In this document: positions 1-8,342 of the stretch, in pieces
Layout of the letters: each line of letters starts with the position of its first letter
Numbering within the stretch: position 1 is the first letter of the stretch
Origin: Pseudomonadota bacterium
GTDB lineage: Bacteria > Pseudomonadota > Alphaproteobacteria > Rhizobiales > Xanthobacteraceae
Reading direction: 5' to 3'
Assembly: GCA_023449855.1 (NCBI GenBank)
Contig: JAEXHR010000324.1
Location: forward strand, 1 to 31,756
Length of the DNA: 31,756 nucleotides
The notes under the pieces: generated by a model
The model's database searches: none
What the model was told of the DNA's origin: nothing
The model's input: the letters and a program-made list of their open reading frames with translations, nothing else
Program-made: the position numbers and the translations under genes

Positions 1-2
1 CG

Positions 3-1073
3 CCGCCCGCCGCCAACGCCCGGCTCGAAGAAATCGAGCGTGAACTCGACGAACTCGACGCCGCCCGCAAGGTCGTCGACCCAGAGGTCCGCGCCCAGCT
101 CGGCACGTTCGTCTATATCGGCGGCGACGGCACTGTCCGCGTCCATACCCGGATGTTCAGCGAGAAGCCGGTGGTCGATCCGAACGCACCTGTCGTCATC
201 AGCCCGATTGGCGGGGCCGACGATGTGGGCGAGCAGGGGGTGAAGCTCAGCGCGACGCTGGTCGACGAGCTCGCTACCCAGCGGCGTCAGATCCTCGTCG
301 CCCACCTTGCAAGCGACCCGGCTCTCGCGCTCGACCTGACCATCTTCCTGATGGCACAGGATGTCGTCTTCGCGAACAATTACGTCCGCAGTCACTCGAC
401 GCTGAAAGCATCACCATCGCAATTCCCGATCTTCGCGTTTCGCGACGAGGGCTCGCTTGCGTCGCAGACGATCGCCGATCAACGGCAAGCGCTCGATACC
501 AGCTGGGCAGGGCACGATACGATGTCGGCGCGCTTCGATGCCTTCCGCGCGCTTGACGACGAAGCCCGGGGTAACTGGGTCGCCTTCGTCATCGCCCAGA
601 CGCTCGAGCCGACGCTGAATGCCGGTGATGGCGGTCGGCTGAACGGGTTCCACGATCACCTCGGCCGGATTCTTGATATCCAGGTCGAACAGTGGTGGCG
701 TCCCACCGCCGCAAACTTCTTCGGCCGGGTGAAGAAGGATGTGATGCTGGACGCGCTGGAGGACATCGGCGGCCCGATCCTTCGCGGTCGCTACAAGGAT
801 GCCAAGAAGGGCGACCTTGCCAGCACCTGCGCGTCGCTCTGCAATGGCCAGGGTATCGTCGAGGCTGAAATCCGCGAGAAGGCGACCGCCTGGTTGCCCG
901 ACGCCATGCGGTTCGATGCGATCGAAAAGCCGGAACGTTATCCCACCCGCTCGGCCTTCCTTGAGGCCGAGGATGACGAGGATGTCGAGGCGGTCGATGA
1001 CGCGCTGGACGGCGAGGACGTCGAGCCGGTGGGCGAGATCACCGACGACGATGACCTGAGCGAAGCGGCCTGA
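3..1073 (+). CDS. ParB-like partition/nuclease-domain protein, C-terminal part (5' end outside window)
   Basis: The reading frame is open from the first bases of the window, so the start lies upstream and only the last 356 codons or so are seen. The visible part starts with a short charged helix (ARLEEIERELDELDAARK), as in the linker of large plasmid ParB-like proteins. A helical C-terminal region follows (KLSATLVDELATQRRQ), then a very acidic tail of Asp/Glu repeats ending in DDDDLSEAA. The family binds DNA and acts in plasmid partition or regulation. The N-terminal ParB/sulfiredoxin-like domain that would prove this is not in the window, so the name rests on resemblance of the C-terminal part to large alphaproteobacterial plasmid ParB-family proteins. 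An ATG exists inside the frame at 153, but coding potential clearly extends upstream of it. A strong terminator follows. Confidence 0.7.
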   Translation, partial: PPAANARLEEIERELDELDAARKVVDPEVRAQLGTFVYIGGDGTVRVHTRMFSEKPVVDPNAPVVISPIGGADDVGEQGVKLSATLVDELATQRRQILVAHLASDPALALDLTIFLMAQDVVFANNYVRSHSTLKASPSQFPIFAFRDEGSLASQTIADQRQALDTSWAGHDTMSARFDAFRALDDEARGNWVAFVIAQTLEPTLNAGDGGRLNGFHDHLGRILDIQVEQWWRPTAANFFGRVKKDVMLDALEDIGGPILRGRYKDAKKGDLASTCASLCNGQGIVEAEIREKATAWLPDAMRFDAIEKPERYPTRSAFLEAEDDEDVEAVDDALDGEDVEPVGEITDDDDLSEAA

Positions 1074-1100
1074 CGCTCAGCCGACAGTTCGAGGCGACTT

Positions 1101-1134
1101 GGGGCGGTGCTCTTCTGAGTGCCGCCCTTTTTTT
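1101..1134 (+). terminator. Intrinsic terminator after the ParB-like gene
   Basis: A GC-rich hairpin GGGCGGTGCTC-TTCT-GAGTGCCGCCC (about 11 pairs including G-U wobbles) is followed directly by a run of seven or more T residues. It lies 28 bases after the stop codon and closes the ParB-like transcript before the ArdC-like gene. Confidence 0.85.
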
Positions 1135-1184
1135 CATGATCCGTCAGCCGTCGGGTCCGCCTCTTTTCAAATCGGAGATTGATC

Positions 1185-2108
1185 GTGGCCAAGACCACCG
1201 ACAAGCCATCGCCCGCTGAATTCATCACCAGCACCATCATCGACAGGCTCGAAGCCGGCGTTCGTCCGTGGGTGAAGCCCTGGCGCCCCGGGCTCGGTGG
1301 TCGTCCGCTGCGCGTGACGGGCGAGCCCTATCGCGGCATCAACTGCTTCTGGCTCTGGCTGGTCGCGGAGAGCGCTGGATATGCCGCGCGCACCTGGATG
1401 ACCTACAAACAGGCTCAGGCGCTCGGTGGCCAGGTCCGCCAAGGTGAAAAATCCCAGTTCGCGATCTTCTACAAGACCTTCACCAAGGAGGTCGCCTCGC
1501 CAGTGACGGGAGCCGTGACCGACGAGGTCCGGGCGATGCTGCGCAGCTATGCGGTCTTCAATGTCGACCAGATCGAGGGGCTGCCCGCAGACTATTATCC
1601 GAGCCGTGTCGCACTCGTCGCGCCGGGTGACGTATTGCCCGACCGGGCAGATCGGTTCGTGCGCGCCCTTCCTGCATCCGTGCAGGTTCGTGGCGACCGC
1701 GCCTTTTACGACCGCGTCGCCGACAGCATCACCATGCCGCCGATCGAGTTGTTCACCACGAAGGCCTATTGGGCATCGACGCTCGCCCATGAGGCTGGGC
1801 ACTGGACGGGCCATCCCGACCGCCTCAATCGCGAATTCGGCAAGAAATTCGGCGATGACGCTTATGCGTTCGAGGAACTGTGCGCCGAGATGACTGCTGC
1901 GCTGCTCGGGGCTGATCTCGGCCTTCCGACCGCGCATCTCGATGACCATGCCAGCTACATCGCCTCATGGCTGCGCGTGCTCAAGCGCGACAGTCGGGCG
2001 GTCATGACCGCTGCCGCCAAGGCGGAAGCGGCGGCGGGCTATCTGCTGCGCGCTACCGGTCTTGCCGATGCCCATGATCGAAACGAGACCGTTCGTGAAG
2101 CGGCGTGA
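1185..2108 (+). CDS. ArdC-like antirestriction protein (ssDNA-binding domain + zincin metallopeptidase)
   Basis: This 307-residue protein has the two-domain layout of the ArdC family. An N-terminal domain (about residues 1-125, with PWRPGLGGRPLRVTGEPYRG and a WMTYKQAQALGG segment) corresponds to the ssDNA-binding part. A C-terminal zincin-like metallopeptidase follows, with the zinc motif HEAGH at about 202-206 and a downstream Glu in EELCAEMTAALL at about 231. ArdC proteins protect incoming conjugative DNA from host restriction, which suits a gene next to partition and ssb genes. The GTG at 1185 is preferred because GGAG sits at 1174-1177. A TTG two codons upstream is possible but would be too close to that site. 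The stop overlaps the next gene's possible GTG start, so the two are probably co-transcribed. Confidence 0.85.
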   Translation: MAKTTDKPSPAEFITSTIIDRLEAGVRPWVKPWRPGLGGRPLRVTGEPYRGINCFWLWLVAESAGYAARTWMTYKQAQALGGQVRQGEKSQFAIFYKTFTKEVASPVTGAVTDEVRAMLRSYAVFNVDQIEGLPADYYPSRVALVAPGDVLPDRADRFVRALPASVQVRGDRAFYDRVADSITMPPIELFTTKAYWASTLAHEAGHWTGHPDRLNREFGKKFGDDAYAFEELCAEMTAALLGADLGLPTAHLDDHASYIASWLRVLKRDSRAVMTAAAKAEAAAGYLLRATGLADAHDRNETVREAA

Positions 2109-2110
2109 TC

Positions 2111-3073
2111 ATGGACGGCCTCCCCGACCTCGCCGCCTACCGCCGCTTCGTCGTGGCCTTCAGCGGCGGCAAGGACAGCCTCGCCAGCCTTCTCGTCCTG
2201 TTGGCGCACGGCGTTCCTCCAGCACGGATCGAATTGCATCACCATGATGTGGACGGTCAGGGGCCGAGCTTCATGGATTGGCCCTGCACACCGGCTTATG
2301 TCGACGCGCTCGCCCGCCATCTTGGGATCGTCCTATACCGGTCCTGCCGGGTCGGCGGTTTCGCGCGGGAACTAGACCGGGAAAATGCGTCGACCGCGCC
2401 GATCATGTTCGACACCCCCGATGGTTCGCGCGTTGCGGGCGGGGCCGGGCCATCGGGCACTCGGGGCCTGTTCCCCCAGGTCTCGGCCGATCTTCGGGTG
2501 CGCTGGTGCAGCCCGGCGCTCAAGATCGATGTGCTTGCGGCGGCCATCCGCAATCAAGGCCGCTTTTTCGAGGGCAAGACCCTCGTTCTCACCGGGGAGC
2601 GCGCGGAGGAAAGCCCCGGCCGTGCTCGCTATGCGGTTCTCGAACCCCATCGGACCATGAGCGGCCGGCGCCATGTCGATCATTGGCGGCCGGTGCTGCT
2701 TTGGACCGAGCAACAGGTGTGGGACATCATCGCGTCGGCGCGGATCAGGCCGCATCCGGCATATCGTCTAGGTTGGGGCCGCCTCTCATGTCGATGCTGC
2801 ATTTTCGGGACGGCGGATCAATGGGCGACCCTGCGCCTGATCTTTCCAGACGCGTTTGAGGGCATCGCCCGCCGCGAAGCGGCGAGCGGCAGGACGATCC
2901 ATCGCTCGTTTAGCGTGACCGAGTTGGCCGACCGCGGGTGCCCCTATCCCGCAGCTCTGACCCATGAGGATGATCGGTCGCAGGCGGATGATTCCGTCTG
3001 GCGGCTGCGGATCACGCTCGACCCTTGGTCGTTGCCGGCAGGCGCGTTCGGCGAACGTGCTGGCCCGACCTGA
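2111..3073 (+). CDS. PP-loop ATPase / PAPS-reductase-family protein (first of two)
   Basis: This 320-residue protein carries the PP-loop SGGKDS at residues 18-23, which binds and adenylates substrates in PAPS reductases, DndC-type sulfurtransferases and tRNA thiolases. Further family-like marks are WCSPALK near 132-138, GERAEES near 162-168, the stretch RPVLLWTEQQVWDII and HPAY near 215. A Cys-rich SCRCCIF at about 226-232 could bind a metal or an Fe-S cluster. The classical C-terminal ECGLH motif of assimilatory PAPS reductase is absent, so sulfate assimilation is unlikely. A nucleic-acid or metabolite sulfur-transfer or adenylation role is possible but unproven. ATG 2111 is chosen for spacing to GAAG; GTG 2105, which overlaps the ArdC stop, is the alternative. 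Confidence 0.8.
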   Translation: MDGLPDLAAYRRFVVAFSGGKDSLASLLVLLAHGVPPARIELHHHDVDGQGPSFMDWPCTPAYVDALARHLGIVLYRSCRVGGFARELDRENASTAPIMFDTPDGSRVAGGAGPSGTRGLFPQVSADLRVRWCSPALKIDVLAAAIRNQGRFFEGKTLVLTGERAEESPGRARYAVLEPHRTMSGRRHVDHWRPVLLWTEQQVWDIIASARIRPHPAYRLGWGRLSCRCCIFGTADQWATLRLIFPDAFEGIARREAASGRTIHRSFSVTELADRGCPYPAALTHEDDRSQADDSVWRLRITLDPWSLPAGAFGERAGPT

Positions 3074-3145
3074 TCTTGGCTGGAGCGAGAGGAGAGGGGG
3101 CCTTCGGCGGGGTGCGCATCATTGCGCCAAGCTGGAGGCTGACCG

Positions 3146-3775
3146 ATGTTCTACGATACGCTCTATCGCCATAATCAGGCGCTCATTCCCGACCCGGATG
3201 CAACCATAGGCGCTGCGCTTCATGGGTTGCTCAGTGCGATCGACGACTGTCGGCGCGCCGGTAAGTCCATCGAACAGGACGCAGCGATCCTGCTTCTTAT
3301 CCGGGCGCTGGCCGGCAGCGCTGCGCGCGCCGCACCGGATGTCGCCGCTCTTGCCGCACGATGCGCGGCCGATCGCGCAGCGATCCTCGCGCATCCGGCT
3401 CTGCTCGCCATTGCCGGCCATCGGGTCGGCGGGGACCGTATCGCCAAGCGGACCTTTCATGCGCAGGCGCGTCAGGCGCTTGCGCGCGTCACCGAGGCGC
3501 TCGGTCTCGCTCCAGAGGAGTGCAAGATCGTCGTCACGGCTGGTGGCGATCATGAGGATGGCATGACCGAGCTGCGCCATGCCGACTTCACCGTCCGCGT
3601 CGTCCCGCGCGGCTTTTTGCCCGATAGCGAGGTAACCTGGTTCCGCTGCGCGCGCGGCGTGATTGCGGGGCATCCCTGTCACGGCAAGGCGGCGCTTCTG
3701 CTCGATCCCGGCGCCTTCGCTCGCCGCCTTTCGGCGCTGCGCCCCGCTCGCACGCCCTTGCCGGTCGCGGCCTAA
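3146..3775 (+). CDS. Conserved hypothetical protein, 209 residues
   Basis: The ATG at 3146 follows a good ribosome site (TGGAGG, 3133-3138). The N-terminal half (about residues 20-120) is Ala/Arg-rich and helical. The C-terminal half (about 125-205) looks like a small alpha/beta fold containing KIVVTAGGDHEDGMTELRH and EVTWFRCARGVIAGHPCHG. There is no signal peptide or membrane segment. I do not recognise a domain. It sits 72 bases after the first PP-loop gene and 55 bases before the next gene on the same strand, so it is probably part of the same transcription unit. It could be an accessory protein of the PP-loop enzymes or simply plasmid cargo. Confidence 0.7.
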   Translation: MFYDTLYRHNQALIPDPDATIGAALHGLLSAIDDCRRAGKSIEQDAAILLLIRALAGSAARAAPDVAALAARCAADRAAILAHPALLAIAGHRVGGDRIAKRTFHAQARQALARVTEALGLAPEECKIVVTAGGDHEDGMTELRHADFTVRVVPRGFLPDSEVTWFRCARGVIAGHPCHGKAALLLDPGAFARRLSALRPARTPLPVAA

Positions 3776-3830
3776 CCACCGGTTTCATCCATGCGCCAGT
3801 TCGTCCGGCGCGCAAATCAAGGAGGCTATT

Positions 3831-4241
3831 GTGGCTGACTATTACACGCATTGTTCCTGCACGCTCGATGTCGGGAGCCGCGCCAATGTCGAGCAGGCGC
3901 TCGCCTTGTACGCTGATACGCTCCCAAACGAGGATGGCCTCACCTTTCCCGATGGCTTCAGGCTCGAACCGCCCGCCGATGAAGGCACCGAGCTTTGGAT
4001 CCACGACGATGGCGGAGGCGATGTCGAGCTGGTCATCAGCTTCGTGCTGCTTTGCGCCGAGAGGCTCTTCCTGGAGGGGCGGTGGGGCTTCGAATATGGC
4101 CTGACCGCTTCGCGTCCGTTGCTCGATGGCTTCGGCGGGGGCGCGCATGTGGTCGACCTGTCCGACCGCAGTTCCCTCAGCTGGACGTCGACGTCGGAGT
4201 GGCTGGCCGGCGTCCTGGCAGGAGGCGACGGCAATGCCTGA
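3831..4241 (+). CDS. Conserved hypothetical protein, 136 residues
   Basis: The start is GTG at 3831, supported by GGAGG at 3821-3825. The frame is open further upstream, but without a ribosome site or protein-like composition. The protein begins ADYYTHCSCTLDV, is acidic, and ends with a Gly-rich segment. The central WIHDDGGGDVELVISFVLL looks like a beta-rich core. I recognise no catalytic motif. Its last 8 bases overlap the start of the next gene, indicating translational coupling. Its function is unknown. Confidence 0.7.
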   Translation: MADYYTHCSCTLDVGSRANVEQALALYADTLPNEDGLTFPDGFRLEPPADEGTELWIHDDGGGDVELVISFVLLCAERLFLEGRWGFEYGLTASRPLLDGFGGGAHVVDLSDRSSLSWTSTSEWLAGVLAGGDGNA

Positions 4242-4878
4242 GCTTGTCACCACCAACGTCTATCGGCTCCAGGAGCTGTCGGCGACCGCTAAGGATGCGG
4301 CGCGCCGCTGGTATCGGCAGGACGCACCCTGCGATGACTGGCATGAATTTGTGTTCGACGACTTCGCGCGCATTTGCGAACTCATCGGCGTCGAACTGAG
4401 CAGCCATGCCGTCCGCCTGTACGGGGGAGGGACCCGGCAAGCACCGCGCATCTGGTTCTCAGGCTTCTCGAGCCAGGGCGACGGAGCGTGTTTCGAAGGG
4501 CGCTACCGCTATGCCCGGTCTTCGGTGAAGGCGATCCGCGCCCATGCGCCGCGCGATGGCGAACTCCACCGGATTGCGGATACGTTGGCGGCGATCCAGC
4601 GGTTGAACTTCTACCAGCTCGGGGCCGGCATCACCCATCGCGGCCGCTATTATCACGAATATAGCATGACGATCGACGTCGAGCGGTCCGGTCCTGTCGA
4701 AAGCGCGATGACCGACGGTGCCGAAGAGGTGGTGGTGGAGGCGCTGCGCGACCTCGCACGGTGGCTCTATCGCCAGCTCGAAGCCGAATATGCGTATCAG
4801 ACGGCCGACGAGCAGGTCGATGCGGCGATCATCGCCAATGACTACAGCTTCACCGATGACGGTGTGCGCTTCCCATGA
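4234..4878 (+). CDS. Conserved plasmid protein sometimes labelled toxin-antitoxin 'antitoxin', 214 residues
   Basis: The ATG at 4234 has GGAGG at 4221-4225, and the gene overlaps its upstream neighbour by 8 bases and its downstream neighbour by 4 (ATGA). The protein starts PELVTTNVYRLQELSATAKD and contains WFSGFSSQGDGACFEG (about residues 70-85), the helical IADTLAAIQRLNFYQL and ALRDLARWLYRQLEAEYAY. From memory, relatives in proteobacterial plasmids and genomes often carry the label 'antitoxin of toxin-antitoxin stability system'. No toxin partner is visible here and no DNA-binding motif supports that label, so I treat it as a conserved protein of unknown function. Confidence 0.7.
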   Translation: MPELVTTNVYRLQELSATAKDAARRWYRQDAPCDDWHEFVFDDFARICELIGVELSSHAVRLYGGGTRQAPRIWFSGFSSQGDGACFEGRYRYARSSVKAIRAHAPRDGELHRIADTLAAIQRLNFYQLGAGITHRGRYYHEYSMTIDVERSGPVESAMTDGAEEVVVEALRDLARWLYRQLEAEYAYQTADEQVDAAIIANDYSFTDDGVRFP

Positions 4879-5879
4879 CGCGGCCCCCTGTCATCGCTGC
4901 ATGGGGCGCCGGCGTCGATTCAACCGCGATGATCATCGAACTGGCGGAACGGGGAGAGCCCATCGACATGGTGCTGTTCGCTGATCCAGGGTCCGAAAAG
5001 AACCAGACCTATGTCTTCATCCCGCTGTTCCGCGCCTGGATGGAGGAACGCGGCATCCCCTCAGAGATCGTTCGGTATCAGCCGCGCCATTTCAAACACT
5101 GGCCGCCCTATGCGACCATTGCCGAAAATATGCTCACTAACGCGACGCTCCCTTCGGTCGTGTTCGGTGGGGGGTCCTGCTCGCAGAAATGGAAGGTGGC
5201 CCCCCAGGAAGCGTGGACGGCGGGCTGGGAGCCGGCGCGCCGTTGCTGGGACGAAGGAGGGCGGGTCACCAAGCTGATCGGCTACGATGCTTCAGCGCGC
5301 GATACGCAGCGTTACCGCCATGCGCTCGTCTGCGAGGATCCGCGCTACCACTACCGTTATCCGTTGCGCGAATGGGGATGGGATCGCGCGCGGTGCGCGG
5401 CGCGGATTGCAGCCGCGGGTCTGCCCGTTCCCCCCAAGTCGAGCTGCTTCTTCTGCGGCGCGATGAAGCCGGACGAAGTCATGGACCTGTCGATCGATGA
5501 GCTGCGCGTCATCGTGTTGATGGAGGCACGCGCGCGGCCACGTTTGCGCAATGTGCAGGGTTTGTGGCGCAAGCCGGTGCTCGGCTGTCGCGGTGCGATC
5601 CCCCGTCCCGGCAGCATCACCGAGTTTATCCGCGAGCGGGGGCTGCTGCCACCGTCCGAGATCGACCAGATCATGGACATCGCGCCAGACGCGCTTTTGG
5701 ATTTTCAGGCGGCGCAAGCCGCCCTTCCTGTCGAGAAGCGGACGCCGATGGGCGACTGGCTCTACGATTTCCAGCACGCAGCTGCAGCGCTGCGCACCAC
5801 AACACGCCTGCCTGATGATCCCGAGCGCGCATCAGCCAGGTCGCGTTTCAGCCAAGGAGGACCGGATGCCACGCTATAA
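4875..5879 (+). CDS. PP-loop ATPase / PAPS-reductase-like protein (second of two)
   Basis: This 334-residue protein has a variant PP-loop GAGVDST at residues 11-17, then FADPGSE (35-41), SCSQKWK (101-107), GYDAS (136-140) and a CFFCG cysteine pair (191-194). It is diverged from the PP-loop protein at 2111-3073 rather than a recent duplicate: Lys of the first loop is replaced by Val and the spacing of motifs differs. The Cys-X2-Cys suggests metal binding. The start overlaps the previous stop by 4 bases and the end overlaps the next gene by 14 bases, so translation is coupled. The substrate is unknown; nucleotide or base modification would be one reasonable guess. Confidence 0.8.
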   Translation: MTRPPVIAAWGAGVDSTAMIIELAERGEPIDMVLFADPGSEKNQTYVFIPLFRAWMEERGIPSEIVRYQPRHFKHWPPYATIAENMLTNATLPSVVFGGGSCSQKWKVAPQEAWTAGWEPARRCWDEGGRVTKLIGYDASARDTQRYRHALVCEDPRYHYRYPLREWGWDRARCAARIAAAGLPVPPKSSCFFCGAMKPDEVMDLSIDELRVIVLMEARARPRLRNVQGLWRKPVLGCRGAIPRPGSITEFIRERGLLPPSEIDQIMDIAPDALLDFQAAQAALPVEKRTPMGDWLYDFQHAAAALRTTTRLPDDPERASARSRFSQGGPDATL

Positions 5880-6078
5880 CCACCTTGTCACGATCGCCTT
5901 CAGTATCGTTTCGGACCACGAGCGCGGCGAGGATTTCACGCCAGCGATGCTCAAGGAGGCATTGTTCGCGCGGATCCGTGACCTCGACACTAGCACCGAC
6001 GGGGTCGAGTGGCTCGAAGCGGTCGGCGCGCCATGCGACACCTATGAGGAAGAGCCGCCTGTGGTCTCCGATCGCTGA
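5866..6078 (+). CDS. Small conserved hypothetical protein, 70 residues
   Basis: The ATG at 5866 is preceded by a near-perfect ribosome site AAGGAGG (5854-5860) inside the end of the PP-loop gene. The protein starts PRYNHLVTIAFSIVSDHERG and is acidic toward its C-terminus (CDTYEEEPPVV). The strong ribosome site and the overlap with the preceding gene argue that it is real. I recognise no domain. It is the last gene of the cluster that begins at the ArdC-like gene. Confidence 0.65.
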   Translation: MPRYNHLVTIAFSIVSDHERGEDFTPAMLKEALFARIRDLDTSTDGVEWLEAVGAPCDTYEEEPPVVSDR

Positions 6079-6572
6079 CACCAACGACGGTTGCGCGAAC
6101 GATGGCCCGCGTCGGACCATCTCGATCAGGTCAGCGATCGTGACGACAGCGGGCGCAAGCACGGGCACGAACTTGCAGCGTTCTCGACCATGATGACGCC
6201 ATCTCACCCCGCGTTGGTCTCGCCCTTAAATCGTCCAGTATCGGTGCGAGGAGGTCGACGCGCCTTGCGCCATAGCGCGCCTGACCACTCCCGTTGGACG
6301 AGCGGCGCAGTGAGCCGATCTTGAACCATTTGCTCTGACCTCGAAGATCCGCTTGTGCGGACGCTGCCTGTCATGGTGCGGGCACCAGATGACGATGCCG
6401 GTGCCATGCCGGATTGGGGGTTATGACACCGCCGAGTGCAAACGGGTGACAGCGCGATCCGAAGCCCCAGATCTCGCGATCAGCGCCTGCGAGGGGGATT
6501 TTGGGCTCACCGTCTGAACCGACAGCCTCGCCGCCAGAGGATGCGGCACATGGGCGGTCGCGAGGGCCTGGC
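6079..6572. other. Non-coding stretch between the PP-loop cluster and the DUF2493 leader
   Basis: No open frame here has a ribosome site together with protein-like composition; the short frames on both strands look accidental. I see no clear terminator with a T-run after the 70-residue gene. The stretch may contain the promoter of the DUF2493 transcript or remnants of lost genes. Confidence 0.5.
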
Positions 6573-6640
6573 AACCCTTTCGCTGCGGGCCGTGTTGCCG
6601 CGTGCCGCGGCTGCCCGCTCCACCCCGCCACGAAAGGGTT
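6573..6640 (+). promoter_or_regulatory. Structured leader element, copy 1 (upstream of the DUF2493 gene)
   Basis: Three nested stems can be read directly. The outer stem is AACCCTTTCG (6573-6582) with CGAAAGGGTT (6631-6640), a perfect 10-base inverted repeat. The middle stem is GCGGGC (6585-6590) with GCCCGC (6613-6618). The inner hairpin is GCCGCG (6597-6602), loop TGC, CGCGGC (6606-6611). The same layout and much of the sequence recur at 9164-9231 before ssb, with compensatory changes. The 3' end of the element lies 101 bases before the DUF2493 start codon. A cis-acting RNA (attenuator or protein-binding leader) is the likeliest reading; a DNA operator is the alternative. Confidence 0.65.
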
Positions 6641-6741
6641 TCCCTCGGCTGCGCCTCGGTGCCTGACCCTCTCGATCGACCGCCCAGGAGGTGCGCATCC
6701 GGCGGAGAGGCCGCCGGTTCAGAACCGAAAGGCAAGCCAAC

Positions 6742-7701
6742 ATGTCCACCTCGCTAGCAGCCGCCTTGGCGGCACTGGAACTGGGCCATCTCGAACCTGC
6801 CGCCGAAGAACTGTCGGGCATGGCGCCACCGCCGATCGAGGCCCTCGAGCAAACCGTCACCGCCATCTGGAGCGACCTCTTCACGACGATGACGAACACG
6901 TCGATCGAACGCGACATCGAAGATCTCGGCTGGAGCCTGGTCAATCTCTTCCACCGCGCCGCCGCCAAGAAGCATGGGCTGGTCGACCGGCTGACCGACG
7001 ACATTCGGCTCCTCCTCGCCGAACAGGACGGCTCGGAGATCAGCACCAACGACCTGGAGGAGAAGATCGACCTCGCCAAGAAGGTCGAGGAATCCGCAGG
7101 CGCCTTCGAGGTCATGCGCGATGTCGCTGCCGCTCACTATATGCGCGAGACGGGGCGGTCCTGGGTTCCCTCTTCCGGCAACCGCATTTCGCTGGGCGTC
7201 ACGGCCGCGATCGTCGACGGCAACGCCTTCCTGCGGGCACGTCGCGAACGTCGCCTCGAGGCCAATACTGCCCGCGGCACGCCGGTTGTGTTCGCAGGTG
7301 GCCGCCTGACCTTTGCCAATGATGCTGACCTCAAGACTTTCGCTGACAATCTGCTGGCGACGCTCAACAAGGTCCGCGCCCATGTCGGCGACATGTACCT
7401 CGTCCATGGTGGCGACATGAAGGGCATCGAGCGGCTTGCAGCCTCCTGGGCCGAACAGAAGGGCATCCAGCAAGTGCGGTTCGGTCTCGATCGCAAGCTG
7501 GGGGATCGCGCTGGCTTCCGCCGCAACGAGCAGATGCTCTCGCTCAAACCCCGGTTCGTCATCGCATTCCAAGGCAATGGTGTGACCGAACGGCTCGTGA
7601 TCGAGGCGAAAGCCCGCAACATCCGTGTCGTTGACCGGCGCGGGCCGCTCGGCGCCCCTCCGGCATCCCTCAAAGCCGAGGGCCGTCAGCGATCAAGCTG
7701 A
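6742..7701 (+). CDS. DUF2493 (SLOG-superfamily, YspA-like) protein
   Basis: In this 319-residue protein, residues 1-175 are helical and specific to plasmid homologues, and about 180-298 form a DUF2493 Rossmann-like domain. The domain shows VVFAGGRL at its start, YLVHGGDMKGIERLAASWA (about 219-237) and GFRRNEQML (258-266), followed by FVIAFQGNGVTERLV. SLOG proteins are thought to bind nucleotides or nucleotide-derived ligands, and the usual role of DUF2493 proteins is not established. The ATG at 6742 follows AAAGG (6728-6732); the upstream in-frame ATG at 6691 would place Arg-rich leader sequence in the protein and is less likely. The gene has a structured leader and its own terminator, so it looks like an independently regulated unit. 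Confidence 0.8.
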   Translation: MSTSLAAALAALELGHLEPAAEELSGMAPPPIEALEQTVTAIWSDLFTTMTNTSIERDIEDLGWSLVNLFHRAAAKKHGLVDRLTDDIRLLLAEQDGSEISTNDLEEKIDLAKKVEESAGAFEVMRDVAAAHYMRETGRSWVPSSGNRISLGVTAAIVDGNAFLRARRERRLEANTARGTPVVFAGGRLTFANDADLKTFADNLLATLNKVRAHVGDMYLVHGGDMKGIERLAASWAEQKGIQQVRFGLDRKLGDRAGFRRNEQMLSLKPRFVIAFQGNGVTERLVIEAKARNIRVVDRRGPLGAPPASLKAEGRQRSS

Positions 7702-7707
7702 CGGCCA

Positions 7708-7745
7708 GGGGAGCACCCTGACGTGGGTGCCTTCCCCCTTTTTTT
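7708..7745 (+). terminator. Intrinsic terminator after the DUF2493 gene
   Basis: A strong hairpin (GGGG-A-GCACCC, loop TGACGT, GGGTGC-CT-TCCCC) is followed by seven T residues, starting 7 bases after the stop codon. Confidence 0.9.
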
Positions 7746-7855
7746 AGCCTCATCGGGAAAGAACGCCCGCCAGCCAGAGGGGAGGTTGCGACGGCGTGAG
7801 CGGGCCGCGCGGGATCGCCGGCTCGGCTTGAAACCATCCCTACTGGAGACATGAA

Positions 7856-8332
7856 ATGGATCATGCAGCACCGCTGACGCCGGTCAATATCGACTGGGGC
7901 GCCGTCATGGCACGCCACGCCGCTTACGAGGCGAAGACCGCCTCGCTCATGCCATTGAACAAGGCTGCGCTGTTCGATGCGTTCCAAACTGTCGGTATCA
8001 CCTTGGTCACGGTGGCTTTCGACGGCGGTGGCGATTCCGGTCAGATCGAAAGCGTTGATGCCGTCGCCGGCGACGAACCGGCGGATCTGCCCCAGGTGCA
8101 GATTACCCTGCTCAAGGCGCAGCCGGATGGCTCCGGAACTGAGACGGCGATCATGTCAGTCGCCGACGCTATCGAAGACCTTGCGTATCAACTCCTCACC
8201 CAAAGCCATCCGGGCTGGGAGAATAATGACGGCGCCTATGGCGAATTCCGCTTCGACGTGTCCGCCCGGACAATCACGCTCGATCACAACGACCGCTACA
8301 CCGCGGTCGAATCCTTCGAGCATGAATGGTGA
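7856..8332 (+). CDS. Conserved hypothetical protein (probable DUF6878 family), 158 residues
   Basis: The ATG at 7856 follows GGAG at 7845-7848. The protein has an N-terminal helical part (MARHAAYEAKTASLMPLNKA, about 18-37) and a central FDAFQTVGITLVTVAFDGGGDSGQIE segment that looks like an alpha-beta domain. It ends with a conserved-looking tail (YGEFRFDVSARTITLDHNDR, then FEHEW). I associate this pattern with the DUF6878 family of alphaproteobacterial plasmids, from memory only. The function is unknown. The next gene starts 10 bases after its stop, so the two form a pair. Confidence 0.7.
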   Translation: MDHAAPLTPVNIDWGAVMARHAAYEAKTASLMPLNKAALFDAFQTVGITLVTVAFDGGGDSGQIESVDAVAGDEPADLPQVQITLLKAQPDGSGTETAIMSVADAIEDLAYQLLTQSHPGWENNDGAYGEFRFDVSARTITLDHNDRYTAVESFEHEW

Positions 8333-8342
8333 GGAGGGTGTG

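Noticed and set aside
1167..1949. 260-codon - strand frame opposite the ArdC-like gene
   Set aside because: The plus strand encodes HEAGH and the full ArdC layout; the minus frame has no ribosome site and no domain.
4234..4878. Toxin-antitoxin pair made of the 136- and 214-residue proteins
   Set aside because: The overlap fits coupling, but neither protein shows a toxin fold or DNA-binding motif; the label rests only on annotation habit for a relative.
5848..6207. 119-codon - strand frame around the 70-residue gene
   Set aside because: It is antisense to a gene with a near-perfect ribosome site and has no protein-like features.
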